Shown one piece after another: positions 33,664 to 41,133 of a stretch of 64,000 bases of DNA (position 1 is its first letter; the number at the start of each line of letters is the position of its first letter). A program made the translations under genes and the position numbers. Location: the NCBI RefSeq assembly GCF_014654725.1, contig NZ_JACVZV010000005.1, forward strand, positions 33,724 through 97,723, given 5' to 3'. Source of the stretch: Vulcanococcus sp. Clear-D1. GTDB taxonomy: Bacteria; Cyanobacteriota; Cyanobacteriia; PCC-6307; Cyanobiaceae. The notes under the pieces are model-generated. The model was not told the origin of the DNA and made no database searches. It was given only the letters and a program-made list of their open reading frames with translations.

Positions 33664-34323
33664 ATGAGCGAACAGGATCTGCGCGAGCAGCTGGTGGCGG
33701 TGGCGCGCCGCATGCAGGCCAGCGGCATCAACCAGGGCACCTCCGGCAATCTGTCGGCGCGCATCCCCGGCGGGATGCTGATCACCCCCAGCTCATTGCC
33801 CTATGAGCTGATGCAACCGAGCGATCTGGTGGCGCTGGATCTGGCAGGTAAGCCATTGGTGGCTCCCGAGCCGGGCCGGCCGCAGCGTCGGCCGTCGTCG
33901 GAATGGCGGCTGCATGCCGATGTGCTCGCCAACCGGCCGGAGGTGCAGGCGGTGCTGCACTGCCACTCGATTCATGCCACCGCCCTGGCCTGCCATGGCC
34001 GCGGCATCCCGCCCTTCCACTACATGATCGCGGTGGCCGGAGGGCACGACATTCGCTGTGCCCCATACGCCACCTTCGGCACCCAGGCGCTCTCCGATGG
34101 TGTGGTGGAGGCGTTGCAAGGGCGCCTCGCTTGTCTGATGGCCCAGCACGGCCAGGTGGTGGTGGGCCCGAATCTTGATCGCGCCCTCGCCCTGGCGGTG
34201 GAGGTGGAGACCCTGGCCCGCATCTATCTGCAGGCCCGGGCCATCGGTGAACCGCCGCTGCTCAGTGCTGAGCAGATGGAGCAAGTGCGTCATCAGTTCC
34301 GGACGCTGCTCTACGGCCACTGA
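33664..34323 (+). CDS. class II aldolase/adducin family protein, probable methylthioribulose-1-phosphate aldolase (Ald2-like)
   Basis: The 219-residue product (ATG 33664; TTG 33655 also possible) has the zinc-binding HCHSIHATALAC, the sugar-phosphate region GTSGNLSARI and PYATFGTQALSDGVVEAL, which resembles L-fuculose-phosphate aldolase and the Ald2 enzymes of the DHAP shunt. The third zinc ligand is the His in LMAQHGQVVVG. Located 11 bp after mtnA, it probably cleaves methylthioribulose-1-phosphate to dihydroxyacetone phosphate and methylthioacetaldehyde. The alternative is MtnB, a dehydratase of the same superfamily; the FGTxxLS motif favours the aldolase reading, but this is inference. Confidence 0.72.
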   Translation: MSEQDLREQLVAVARRMQASGINQGTSGNLSARIPGGMLITPSSLPYELMQPSDLVALDLAGKPLVAPEPGRPQRRPSSEWRLHADVLANRPEVQAVLHCHSIHATALACHGRGIPPFHYMIAVAGGHDIRCAPYATFGTQALSDGVVEALQGRLACLMAQHGQVVVGPNLDRALALAVEVETLARIYLQARAIGEPPLLSAEQMEQVRHQFRTLLYGH

Positions 34324-34352
34324 TGGCCTGCGCGGCTCGCTGATCCAGCTCG

Positions 34353-35756
34353 CTACTGCAGCTGAGGCCTTCGCCCAATCCAGAGGCCGAAGGCGATCGA
34401 GGCTGCGGTGAGCAGCAGCGCCACGGCGTTGAAACGCGGTAGGCCCCAGCTGGCCACGGCGATCGGGGCCAGGGCCGTGATCAGGCCGCCGCCGAGGAAG
34501 GGTTCAAACACCAATTGCTTGAACGAAAAGCTCTCCATGGCCCGGCTGCGCCCCAGGGGGTCGGCCATGCGCAGCAGCAACAGGCCCGTGGCGGTCACAC
34601 CGGTGCCCTGGCCGAAATCGGCGATGGCGCGCTCAAACCAGTGATCGTGGAAGAAGCGGCGGCCCAGCAGCAGAAACACCGCCACGTTCCAAGCCAGACC
34701 CACCAGCGCCAGCAGCAGGAAGGGCAGCCAGTTCTCTTCCAGCATCGGCAGGTTGAGGCTGGCCATCGCTGCGGTGATCAACACATCCATGGCCAGCGAT
34801 CCCACGCTGGCTTGCACCACGGGGGAGGCCAGCTCGTCGTGCCGGCGCCATTGCAGCACCAGCTGCACCACCAGGCCGCCCAACATCGCGAGCGGAAACA
34901 CCGGGATCGCATTGAGCAGGTCGGCCGTGGCGGTGCCACCGAGCGCGCCGCCCAGGCGGGTGATGCCGTCTTTGAACAGCACGCCCAGACCCACCGCACC
35001 ACCTGCTAGAGCCAGGTTCACCGTGAGCGCGTCGATGGTGACGGACCCGTCGCGACCTGGATCCGCCAGGCCCGCCGCTGCTTCCCGCGCCAGCTTGGCT
35101 TCCGCCGACATCGGGTCGCTCTCGGCCGCGCGCTGCAGCAGCGAGCCGCCGGCGGGCAGGCGCCCCCGGGCCCCCAGCCAGGCCCGGCTGCGGCCGATCA
35201 CCACCAGCGCGCTGCCGACCAGCACAGCACTCACCACCCCCACCGTGGCCATGGCCAGGCCCAGGGCCTCGCCAGAGGCGAGGCCGAGATCCGCGAAGGT
35301 GTCGCCCATCCCGGCGGCGGTGCCGTGGCCGCCTTCAAAGCCCACTTCAATCAGGCACGCCATCAACGGGTTGGTGCCGAACATCGGCTGCAGCACCAGC
35401 CACACCAGCAGTGCCCCCACCAGGTATTGCCCAAAGCCCAGGGTCATGCCGAAGGCGGTTTGACCGGCGGCCCGCTGCCACAGCTGCCGCGGGCTGGGCA
35501 GGCGCTGACCCAAAAACAAGGTGGCGAACACCAGCGAGATCAGCACTCCTGGGGTCTGGGCCCACACCGTGTACACCTGTTCGGGGAACACCGGCCAGAA
35601 GCTGAACGGACCGATCAGTAAGCCGAGCAGCCCCGCCACCAGGGCCTCCGGGATCCCCAGCTGCCGCAACCAGCGCAGCTTGCGGCGCAGGGTGATCCCC
35701 GCCAGCAGCAACAGGCTGAGGCCGGCAAAGGCCACCAGCACATCAAACAGCTTCAT
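34353..35756 (-). CDS. sodium/glutamate symporter-family (GltS-like) transporter, second paralogue
   Basis: The 467-residue protein has about 11-12 hydrophobic helices. GIPEALVAGLLGLLIGPFSF and LIEVGFEGGHGTAAGMGDTF are the characteristic ESS (GltS) segments, with the GGHGTAAG re-entrant loop that forms the sodium/substrate site. A repeat of the fold occurs in the C-terminal half (FGQGTGVTATGLLLLRMADP). GltS family members import glutamate with Na+. The start ATG overlaps the stop of the paralogue upstream (ATGA), so the two form a tandem, co-translated pair. Confidence 0.86.
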   Translation of the reverse strand: MKLFDVLVAFAGLSLLLLAGITLRRKLRWLRQLGIPEALVAGLLGLLIGPFSFWPVFPEQVYTVWAQTPGVLISLVFATLFLGQRLPSPRQLWQRAAGQTAFGMTLGFGQYLVGALLVWLVLQPMFGTNPLMACLIEVGFEGGHGTAAGMGDTFADLGLASGEALGLAMATVGVVSAVLVGSALVVIGRSRAWLGARGRLPAGGSLLQRAAESDPMSAEAKLAREAAAGLADPGRDGSVTIDALTVNLALAGGAVGLGVLFKDGITRLGGALGGTATADLLNAIPVFPLAMLGGLVVQLVLQWRRHDELASPVVQASVGSLAMDVLITAAMASLNLPMLEENWLPFLLLALVGLAWNVAVFLLLGRRFFHDHWFERAIADFGQGTGVTATGLLLLRMADPLGRSRAMESFSFKQLVFEPFLGGGLITALAPIAVASWGLPRFNAVALLLTAASIAFGLWIGRRPQLQ

Positions 35757-37162
35757 GGATGCGCGGCAGATGGTTCAGTGTTGCGTCCGGCCTGGGCCAG
35801 CAGTAGGCCGGCGCCACCGGCCAGGAGCACCAGAGCGAAGCAGAAGCCCGTCCAGGTGGGGAGGCCCCAGCCGGCCACCGCCAAGGGTGCAACCACCGTG
35901 ACCACCCCACCCGCCAGGAAGGGTTGCAGCAGCAGCTGCTTGAGCGAGAAGGCCGGCAGGGCCTGGCTGTGGTCGTCGGGGTCGGCCATGCGCAGCAGCA
36001 GCAGGCCGGATGCCGCCACGCCGGTGGCCTGGCCAAACTCCAGCACCGCTCGCTCAAACCAATCAGCCGGCAGCAGCCGCGGTGCCAGCAGCAGGGTCAC
36101 CGCCAGGTTCCAGGTGAGGCCGGCCACCGCCAGCACAGTGAGCGGAAGCCAGTCGGCGGCCAGCAGGGCCAGGTTGAGGCAAGCGGTGGCCGAGGTGATC
36201 AGCAGATCGGCCGAGAGGGTGCCGATCTCGCTCTGAATCGACGCGGAGGCCCATTGGCTGTTGCCGCTGCGCTCAAGCAGCCAGCGCACCAGCAGCGAGC
36301 CGATGATCGCCAGCGGGAACACCGGTAGGGAGCGCCCCACCGCGGCGACGCCGCCGCCGATGGCATCGGTGCCGAGGCGCAGCAGCGCCAGTAACCCCAC
36401 ACCGATCAGCACGGCGATGCCCACCAGGGCAAGGTTCACCGCCCAGGCGGCCCAGGCTGGCTGGGCTGGAGCTGAGGTCTCGGTGGCAGAGCCGGCCAGT
36501 GGCGAGGCCCCGGGCGCTGCATCCGGCTGGCTTTGGGCCAGCAGCCAGCCCCGCTGGCGGCCAATCACCACCACCACGCCTCCCACCAGGGTGGAACTGA
36601 GCAGCCCCACGGTGGCCATGGCCAAACCCAGGTCTTGCCCGCCAGGGAAGCCGAGCGCTGCGTAGCTGGGCCCCATGGCGGCCGCGGAGCCATGGCCGCC
36701 CTCGTAGGCCACTTCGATCAGGCAGGCCATCACCGGGCTCACCCCCAGCCACGGCTGCAGCACCAGCAGCACCGCCAGCCCCCCAACCACGTATTGACCG
36801 AAGGCGAGCACGAGCGCCAGCGACACCTGGCCGCTCACCGGTCGCCACAGCCCCCCAAGCTTCGGCAGCGGTTTGCCGAGCATCAGCGAACCGAATACCA
36901 GGGTGAGCAACACCAGCGGCAGGCCGCCCCAGAGCTCCATCAGGTGCTGCGGCAGCAGGGGTAGGGGCCCGGCCGGGGCGACCAGCAGGCCGATCAACCC
37001 AGCCACCAGGGCCTCTGGCACCCCCCAGAGGCGCAGATTCAGGCGCCGGCCGATGCGGCGCCCGGCCATCAGGATCAGGCTGAGCACGCCGGCGGCCAGG
37101 GCCAGCCACGCCAGCCCAACCAACGCATCGAGACTCCATGGGTTGGGCAGCAGTTCGCTCAT
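35753..37162 (-). CDS. sodium/glutamate symporter-family (GltS-like) transporter, first paralogue
   Basis: The start ATG 37162 lies 11 bp after the S9 peptidase stop; the frame upstream of it is a shadow. The 469-residue product matches the next gene along its length: GVPEALVAGLIGLLVAPAGP, LIEVAYEGGHGSAAAMGPSY and FGQATGVAASGLLLLRMADP. It should be a Na+-coupled importer like GltS, possibly with different specificity. A duplication gave the pair; because both have the intact loop, both are probably functional, perhaps as a heteromer. The substrate is inferred only from the family. Confidence 0.84.
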   Translation of the reverse strand: MSELLPNPWSLDALVGLAWLALAAGVLSLILMAGRRIGRRLNLRLWGVPEALVAGLIGLLVAPAGPLPLLPQHLMELWGGLPLVLLTLVFGSLMLGKPLPKLGGLWRPVSGQVSLALVLAFGQYVVGGLAVLLVLQPWLGVSPVMACLIEVAYEGGHGSAAAMGPSYAALGFPGGQDLGLAMATVGLLSSTLVGGVVVVIGRQRGWLLAQSQPDAAPGASPLAGSATETSAPAQPAWAAWAVNLALVGIAVLIGVGLLALLRLGTDAIGGGVAAVGRSLPVFPLAIIGSLLVRWLLERSGNSQWASASIQSEIGTLSADLLITSATACLNLALLAADWLPLTVLAVAGLTWNLAVTLLLAPRLLPADWFERAVLEFGQATGVAASGLLLLRMADPDDHSQALPAFSLKQLLLQPFLAGGVVTVVAPLAVAGWGLPTWTGFCFALVLLAGGAGLLLAQAGRNTEPSAAHP

Positions 37163-37172
37163 CGCCGCCCCA

Positions 37173-39107
37173 TCACAGCTGGAAGTGGCGGCGGAAGAAG
37201 GCTTCCGTGGCCTCCAGCACCTGGATCTGGGTGGCGCCATTGCGGAAGCCATGGCCCTCGTCCGGGAAGAGGTGCACCTCCACCGGAATGCCGTTGGCTT
37301 TGAGCGCCGCCGCCATCCGCTCGGTTTGCTCGGGCGGCACCACCAGATCCTCAAGACCCTGGAAAAAGATCACCGGACAGCGGATGCGACCGGCATGCTG
37401 CAGCGGCGATCGCGCTTCGTAGGTGGCCTTCGCTACGGGCCAGGGCCCTACGAGGCTGTCGAGATAGCGGGCTTCAAAACGGTGGGTGTCGGCGGCAAGG
37501 GCGCTCAGATCGCCCACCCCATAGCGGCTGGCACCGGCCCGGAAGGTGTTGGTGAAGCAGAGAGCGGCGAGGGTGGTGAACCCGCCGGCGCTGCCCCCTT
37601 CAATGGCGATCCGTTCAGCGCTGGCCAGGCCCCGGGCTACCAGGGTGTCGGCGGCGGCGGCGCAGTCGGCCACATCCACCACGCCCCACTGGCCATCGAG
37701 GCGCTCGCGGTAGGCGCGGCCGAAACCGGTGGAGCCGCCGTAATTCACATCCACGACGCCCCAGCCGCGCGAGGTCCAGAACTGGATGCCAAGGCTCAGA
37801 CCGGTGCGGGCCATGCTCGTGGGGCCGCTATGGCCCTTCACCAGCAGGGGGGCTTCGGGGTGGCCGCCTCCCGCCGGCGGGTAGTACCAAGCCTGGGTGC
37901 GCAAGCCGCCATGGCCGTTGAACCAGAGCGGCTCGCCGCGGCTGATGGCCTCAGCCGCCACCGGGCAGGGGGCGGCGGGCTGATGCCGCCAGTGGCCGCT
38001 GCTCAGCTCGAGCTCCAGCAGGCCCGACGGCTCAGTGGCGCTGCTGGCCACGCAGGCGAGCGTCCCGGCTTCGGCGCACAGATCGGCGAGATCGGTGAAC
38101 GGCGTGGTGATCGCTTGCCAGGTGGCGGAAGCGCCGGGCTGCTCGGGCAGTGCGAATGATCCCAGTGCCCAGCAGCCCTCGCGGCAGTAGAGCGCCAGCA
38201 GCTGCGCTCCGTCCCAGGCGTGGGTGCTCATGCCAAACACCCATTGGGGCATGGCGAAGTCCGCCTGCATGGGCAGCAGCGGTTGCCACTGGGGTGCTGT
38301 GGCCTCGGCTGTGGTGGTCGCATCGGCTCCGGCCCAACGCTCCAGGTTCCAGAAGCCGCTGCGGTCGTTGCTCACGATCAGATCGGGGCCGGCCCAGATG
38401 GGCTGGAACACCGAGCAGCCCTGCGTGTCGTCCGGGGTGGAACCGGCCACAGCCCGCCCTGCGCTGAGGCTGCCATCGGTCTGGATCTCCGCCAGCCAGA
38501 GCTGGCTGCGGTCCCAGGGCATGCAGGGTTGCTGCCATTCCACCCAGGCCAGCTGCCGCCCGCTCGGGCTGAGGGCTGGGTAGCCGCAGAAATCCACTGG
38601 GCTGTGCAGGGGTTCGGGCTCGCCCCCCAGGAGAGACACCGCCACCAGCTGATCCTGGCCGCCCGCTTCCAGGACCCCGATCCAGCGATTGCCGGCCGGA
38701 TCGATCAGGCCGCCACCGAGCGCTCCCGGGAAGCGCCCATCGCTTCCGGGCGAGGTGAGGCGCTGCGGTTGCTGATGGCTCTGGCTGAGGGAGAGTCGCC
38801 ACAGGCAGCGATCGCCGTCGTGCACGAACACAGCCACCGGTTCGCCGCTGTCGAGTCGGCCGATCGCGCAGGCGCCACCGCCGTATTCATGCACCCTGCA
38901 GCGCAGGTTCCAGGGCCCTGGCGTGAGCTCCTGCGGCGCCTGATCGGGGCCGCGGCGCGCCATCAACGTGGTGCGCCCTTGCTCCTGTGGCCGCTGCTCA
39001 AGCCAGTAAAGAACCCCTCCGAGCAGCTTCGGTTCCTTGAGGCTTGGGGTCTTGCCCAGCACCAGCTCAGCGGACAGGGGGGCAGGGCTGGTGCGCACCG
39101 AGGCCAT
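37173..39107 (-). CDS. prolyl oligopeptidase-family (S9) serine peptidase
   Basis: The 644-residue protein has a seven-bladed beta-propeller-like N-terminal part (many W/P and strand repeats) and a C-terminal alpha/beta-hydrolase (residues ~400-640). The catalytic serine is in IEGGSAGGFTTLAAL, the acid is near FQGLEDLVVPPEQTERM and the histidine is in FPDEGHGFRNG. WTSRGWGVVDVNYGGSTGFG is the S9C-type lead-in. It likely cleaves short peptides in the cytoplasm. It is upstream of the two GltS-like transporters on the same strand, which suggests an amino-acid or peptide link. Confidence 0.88.
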   Translation of the reverse strand: MASVRTSPAPLSAELVLGKTPSLKEPKLLGGVLYWLEQRPQEQGRTTLMARRGPDQAPQELTPGPWNLRCRVHEYGGGACAIGRLDSGEPVAVFVHDGDRCLWRLSLSQSHQQPQRLTSPGSDGRFPGALGGGLIDPAGNRWIGVLEAGGQDQLVAVSLLGGEPEPLHSPVDFCGYPALSPSGRQLAWVEWQQPCMPWDRSQLWLAEIQTDGSLSAGRAVAGSTPDDTQGCSVFQPIWAGPDLIVSNDRSGFWNLERWAGADATTTAEATAPQWQPLLPMQADFAMPQWVFGMSTHAWDGAQLLALYCREGCWALGSFALPEQPGASATWQAITTPFTDLADLCAEAGTLACVASSATEPSGLLELELSSGHWRHQPAAPCPVAAEAISRGEPLWFNGHGGLRTQAWYYPPAGGGHPEAPLLVKGHSGPTSMARTGLSLGIQFWTSRGWGVVDVNYGGSTGFGRAYRERLDGQWGVVDVADCAAAADTLVARGLASAERIAIEGGSAGGFTTLAALCFTNTFRAGASRYGVGDLSALAADTHRFEARYLDSLVGPWPVAKATYEARSPLQHAGRIRCPVIFFQGLEDLVVPPEQTERMAAALKANGIPVEVHLFPDEGHGFRNGATQIQVLEATEAFFRRHFQL

Positions 39108-39159
39108 TCAGGGATGGCTCCTAGAATCGCCTGAACGATCCCGCCAGCGAGGACACGCT

Positions 39160-39762
39160 TTGGCCAGCAGCTTCGCCAGATTGGCGCGAACCGCCGAAAA
39201 CGCCGGCCGGCTGCAGGTCTCGAAAGAGCCGGTTGACAACCCTCCCTACGACATCCACACCCTGGGCGATCAGGTGTTGCGCACCCCGGCCAAGCGCATC
39301 GGCAAGGTTGACGACAGCATCCGCTCCCTGGCCCGCGACATGTTGGTGAGCATGTACGCCGCGAAGGGCATCGGTCTGGCCGCTCCGCAGATTGGGGAGC
39401 CGCTGCAGCTGTTGGTGATTGATCTGGAGATCGAAGATCCCAAGAGCCCGCCGCTGATCCTGATCAATCCTGAGATCACCGCCGTGGGCGGCAGCCTCTG
39501 CACGTATGAGGAGGGTTGCCTCAGCATCCCCGGCGTCTATCTCGATGTGGTTCGCCCCAGCGTGGTGGATGTGAGCTACCGCGATGAGATGGGCCGGCCC
39601 AAGCGGATGAAAGCGGATGGTCTGATGGCCCGTTGCATCCAGCACGAGATGGACCATCTCAACGGTGTGCTGTTTGTTGATCGCGTCACCGATCACGACA
39701 AGCTGCGCGAGGGGCTCGGTGAGAAGGGCTTCAATCCGGCCGATGTGCACGCGATCGCCTGA
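39160..39762 (+). CDS. def: peptide deformylase
   Basis: A TTG start at 39160 gives LASSFARLARTAENAG, very like the N-terminus of picocyanobacterial Def; the frame upstream to 39037 is a shadow of the S9 gene. The 200-residue product has GIGLAAPQIGE (motif 1), EEGCLSIPG (motif 2) and QHEMDHLNGVLF (motif 3, HExxH), the metal and catalytic residues. It removes formyl groups from nascent proteins. It is divergent from the S9 peptidase gene with a 52-bp gap. Confidence 0.94.
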   Translation: MASSFARLARTAENAGRLQVSKEPVDNPPYDIHTLGDQVLRTPAKRIGKVDDSIRSLARDMLVSMYAAKGIGLAAPQIGEPLQLLVIDLEIEDPKSPPLILINPEITAVGGSLCTYEEGCLSIPGVYLDVVRPSVVDVSYRDEMGRPKRMKADGLMARCIQHEMDHLNGVLFVDRVTDHDKLREGLGEKGFNPADVHAIA

Positions 39763-39774
39763 GGCCCTCCAGTC

Positions 39775-39972
39775 ATGCCGATGAAACCCCTGGCCGGAGT
39801 GTTCCTGGCCCTGGCCTGCCTGCTCGGAATCGCCGCCACCGGTTCGGTGTTTGAGCTCGCCTACGGCGATCCCGACCTTGGGGTCTCCACCACCCGCCTG
39901 ATCCTGGGCTTGGCCCTGCCTGGCACGGTGCTGAGCCTGTTGGTGGCGATCCGGATCAACAAGCCGGCCTGA
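39775..39972 (+). CDS. small two-pass membrane protein of unknown function
   Basis: The 65-residue product (ATG 39775) has two hydrophobic helices, LAGVFLALACLLGIAAT and LILGLALPGTVLSLLVAI, with an ELAYGDPDLGVSTT loop between them. It lies 12 bp after def and is probably in the same transcript. The pattern matches a small conserved cyanobacterial membrane family, but I cannot name it. Confidence 0.68.
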   Translation: MPMKPLAGVFLALACLLGIAATGSVFELAYGDPDLGVSTTRLILGLALPGTVLSLLVAIRINKPA

Positions 39973-40016
39973 GGGGCTGGCATCGCTGCTCGGCACTTCT
40001 ACGATCGCCAGGCTGC

Positions 40017-40655
40017 ATGCCTGCGCCTGTGATTCATTCGGTTCGCACCCTCGCTGCACTGCTGCCTTTGGCCGGTGCTCTGGCCCTGCTGGCGCCTGAG
40101 CCCGCTGCGGCCAAGGCGTTGTTTGAAGCGGTGGAGGTGGATCAGAGCAAGTTCGTGATCGTGTCGGCACCGATCGGCGATGGCAGCCGCGCCCAGCTGA
40201 ACATCTACGAGCAGCGCACCGAAGCCCGGCCTTGCTACGCCGTGCAGGGAAGCAACCCGGCTGTGGTGGATCCCCTGCTCTCCACCTTCGACTTCACCAG
40301 CATCTGCAACCGTTTCATCGACGGCAATGGCTACTCGCTGCGGATCGGCGACAGCGATCTGGGCACGGTGTATCGCCTCAGCGTGGTGAAGGAGTCGGGC
40401 GACACGCTGCTGATGGCGCTGCCCACCAAGCCTGGTGCTGGTCCCGAGTTGGTGGTGGCCCGCAGCGGTGGCTCCACCAATGGGTTTCTGCTGATGGTGC
40501 CTGAGCCGGGCTGGAAGCTGATGCGCCGTCAGTTCGGGGGGCGCACCCTCGGTCATGTTTACGTCTATCGCGCTGATTGGCCTGACGCGGCCGCTGCGTC
40601 TACCACGCCGGCGGTTCCTGCGGCGGTGCCGCCGGTGCCCACCGCCGGCAGCTGA
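40017..40655 (+). CDS. DUF3747 domain secreted protein
   Basis: The 212-residue product begins with a Sec signal peptide (LLPLAGALALLAPEPAAAKA). The mature N-terminus has FEAVEVDQSKFVIVSAPIGD and later EARPCYAVQGS and FTSICNRFIDGNGYSLRIG, which match the DUF3747 family common in cyanobacteria. The two cysteines probably form a disulfide. The C-terminal ~25 residues are Ala/Pro/Thr-rich. The function is unknown; it is likely periplasmic or outer-membrane associated. It is 44 bp downstream of the small membrane gene. Confidence 0.82.
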   Translation: MPAPVIHSVRTLAALLPLAGALALLAPEPAAAKALFEAVEVDQSKFVIVSAPIGDGSRAQLNIYEQRTEARPCYAVQGSNPAVVDPLLSTFDFTSICNRFIDGNGYSLRIGDSDLGTVYRLSVVKESGDTLLMALPTKPGAGPELVVARSGGSTNGFLLMVPEPGWKLMRRQFGGRTLGHVYVYRADWPDAAAASTTPAVPAAVPPVPTAGS

Positions 40656-40711
40656 AGAGCTGACAAGGCACTTGCTACCATCGTCAAACTGCACAGATTC
40701 TTGATCGGTTT

Positions 40712-40882
40712 ATGACCCAGGTCACCGTCGGCGAAAACGAGGGCATTGAGTCGGCGCTGCGCCGCTTCAAGCGCCAGGTGTCCAAAGCCGGGATCTTCGC
40801 CGACCTCAAGCGCCTGCGTCACCACGAGACCCCGGTTGAGAAGTACAAGCGCAAGGCCCAGCAGCGTCGTCGCCGCCGCTGA
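40712..40882 (+). CDS. rpsU: 30S ribosomal protein S21
   Basis: The ATG at 40712 opens 56 codons ([20 protein letters not shown] followed by [14 protein letters not shown] and [10 protein letters not shown]). This is the full S21 sequence type, with the highly basic C-terminus. S21 helps initiation complexes find the start codon. It is followed by a strong intrinsic terminator. Confidence 0.95.
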   Translation: MTQVTVGENEGIESALRRFKRQVSKAGIFADLKRLRHHETPVEKYKRKAQQRRRRR

Positions 40883-40914
40883 TCGGCTTCAAGAAACACC
40901 CCGATGGGGCCCTG

Positions 40915-40950
40915 GCGGAAACCGGTGTTTTTACCGGTTTCCGCTTTTTT
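40915..40950 (+). terminator. Rho-independent terminator after rpsU
   Basis: GCGGAAACCGGT (40915-40926) pairs perfectly with ACCGGTTTCCGC (40933-40944) across a six-base loop, followed by TTTTTT (40945-40950). It ends the rpsU transcript. Confidence 0.93.
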
Positions 40951-40992
40951 GTGGCGTGTTGATGATGGGATCACCCCCCGCAGAGGTGTCCC

Positions 40993-41133
40993 ATGAAGCA
41001 GCTGATGCAGGTTCTCAATCGCTGGTTCGGCTCGAGCGTTGGCAATGCCTTCGGGAATCCCCTCGAGGAGCGCCAGCACCAGCCACCGCTGGTGGGTGTG
41101 CAGCCCTACCGCGATCAGCCGCTGCGGCACTGA
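40993..41133 (+). CDS. possible 46-residue protein overlapping the comM 3' end
   Basis: The ATG at 40993, with AGAGGTG about 7 bases upstream, opens 46 codons (MKQLMQVLNRWFGSSVGNAF, then GNPLEERQHQPPLVGVQPYR and DQPLRH). The sequence has a helix-like start and a polar, Pro/Gln-rich end and looks protein-like. It overlaps the last 119 bp of comM convergently; the comM frame there looks like a read-through extension rather than conserved ComM sequence, which makes this small gene more likely to be the real one in the overlap. No family is recognised. Confidence 0.45.
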   Translation: MKQLMQVLNRWFGSSVGNAFGNPLEERQHQPPLVGVQPYRDQPLRH

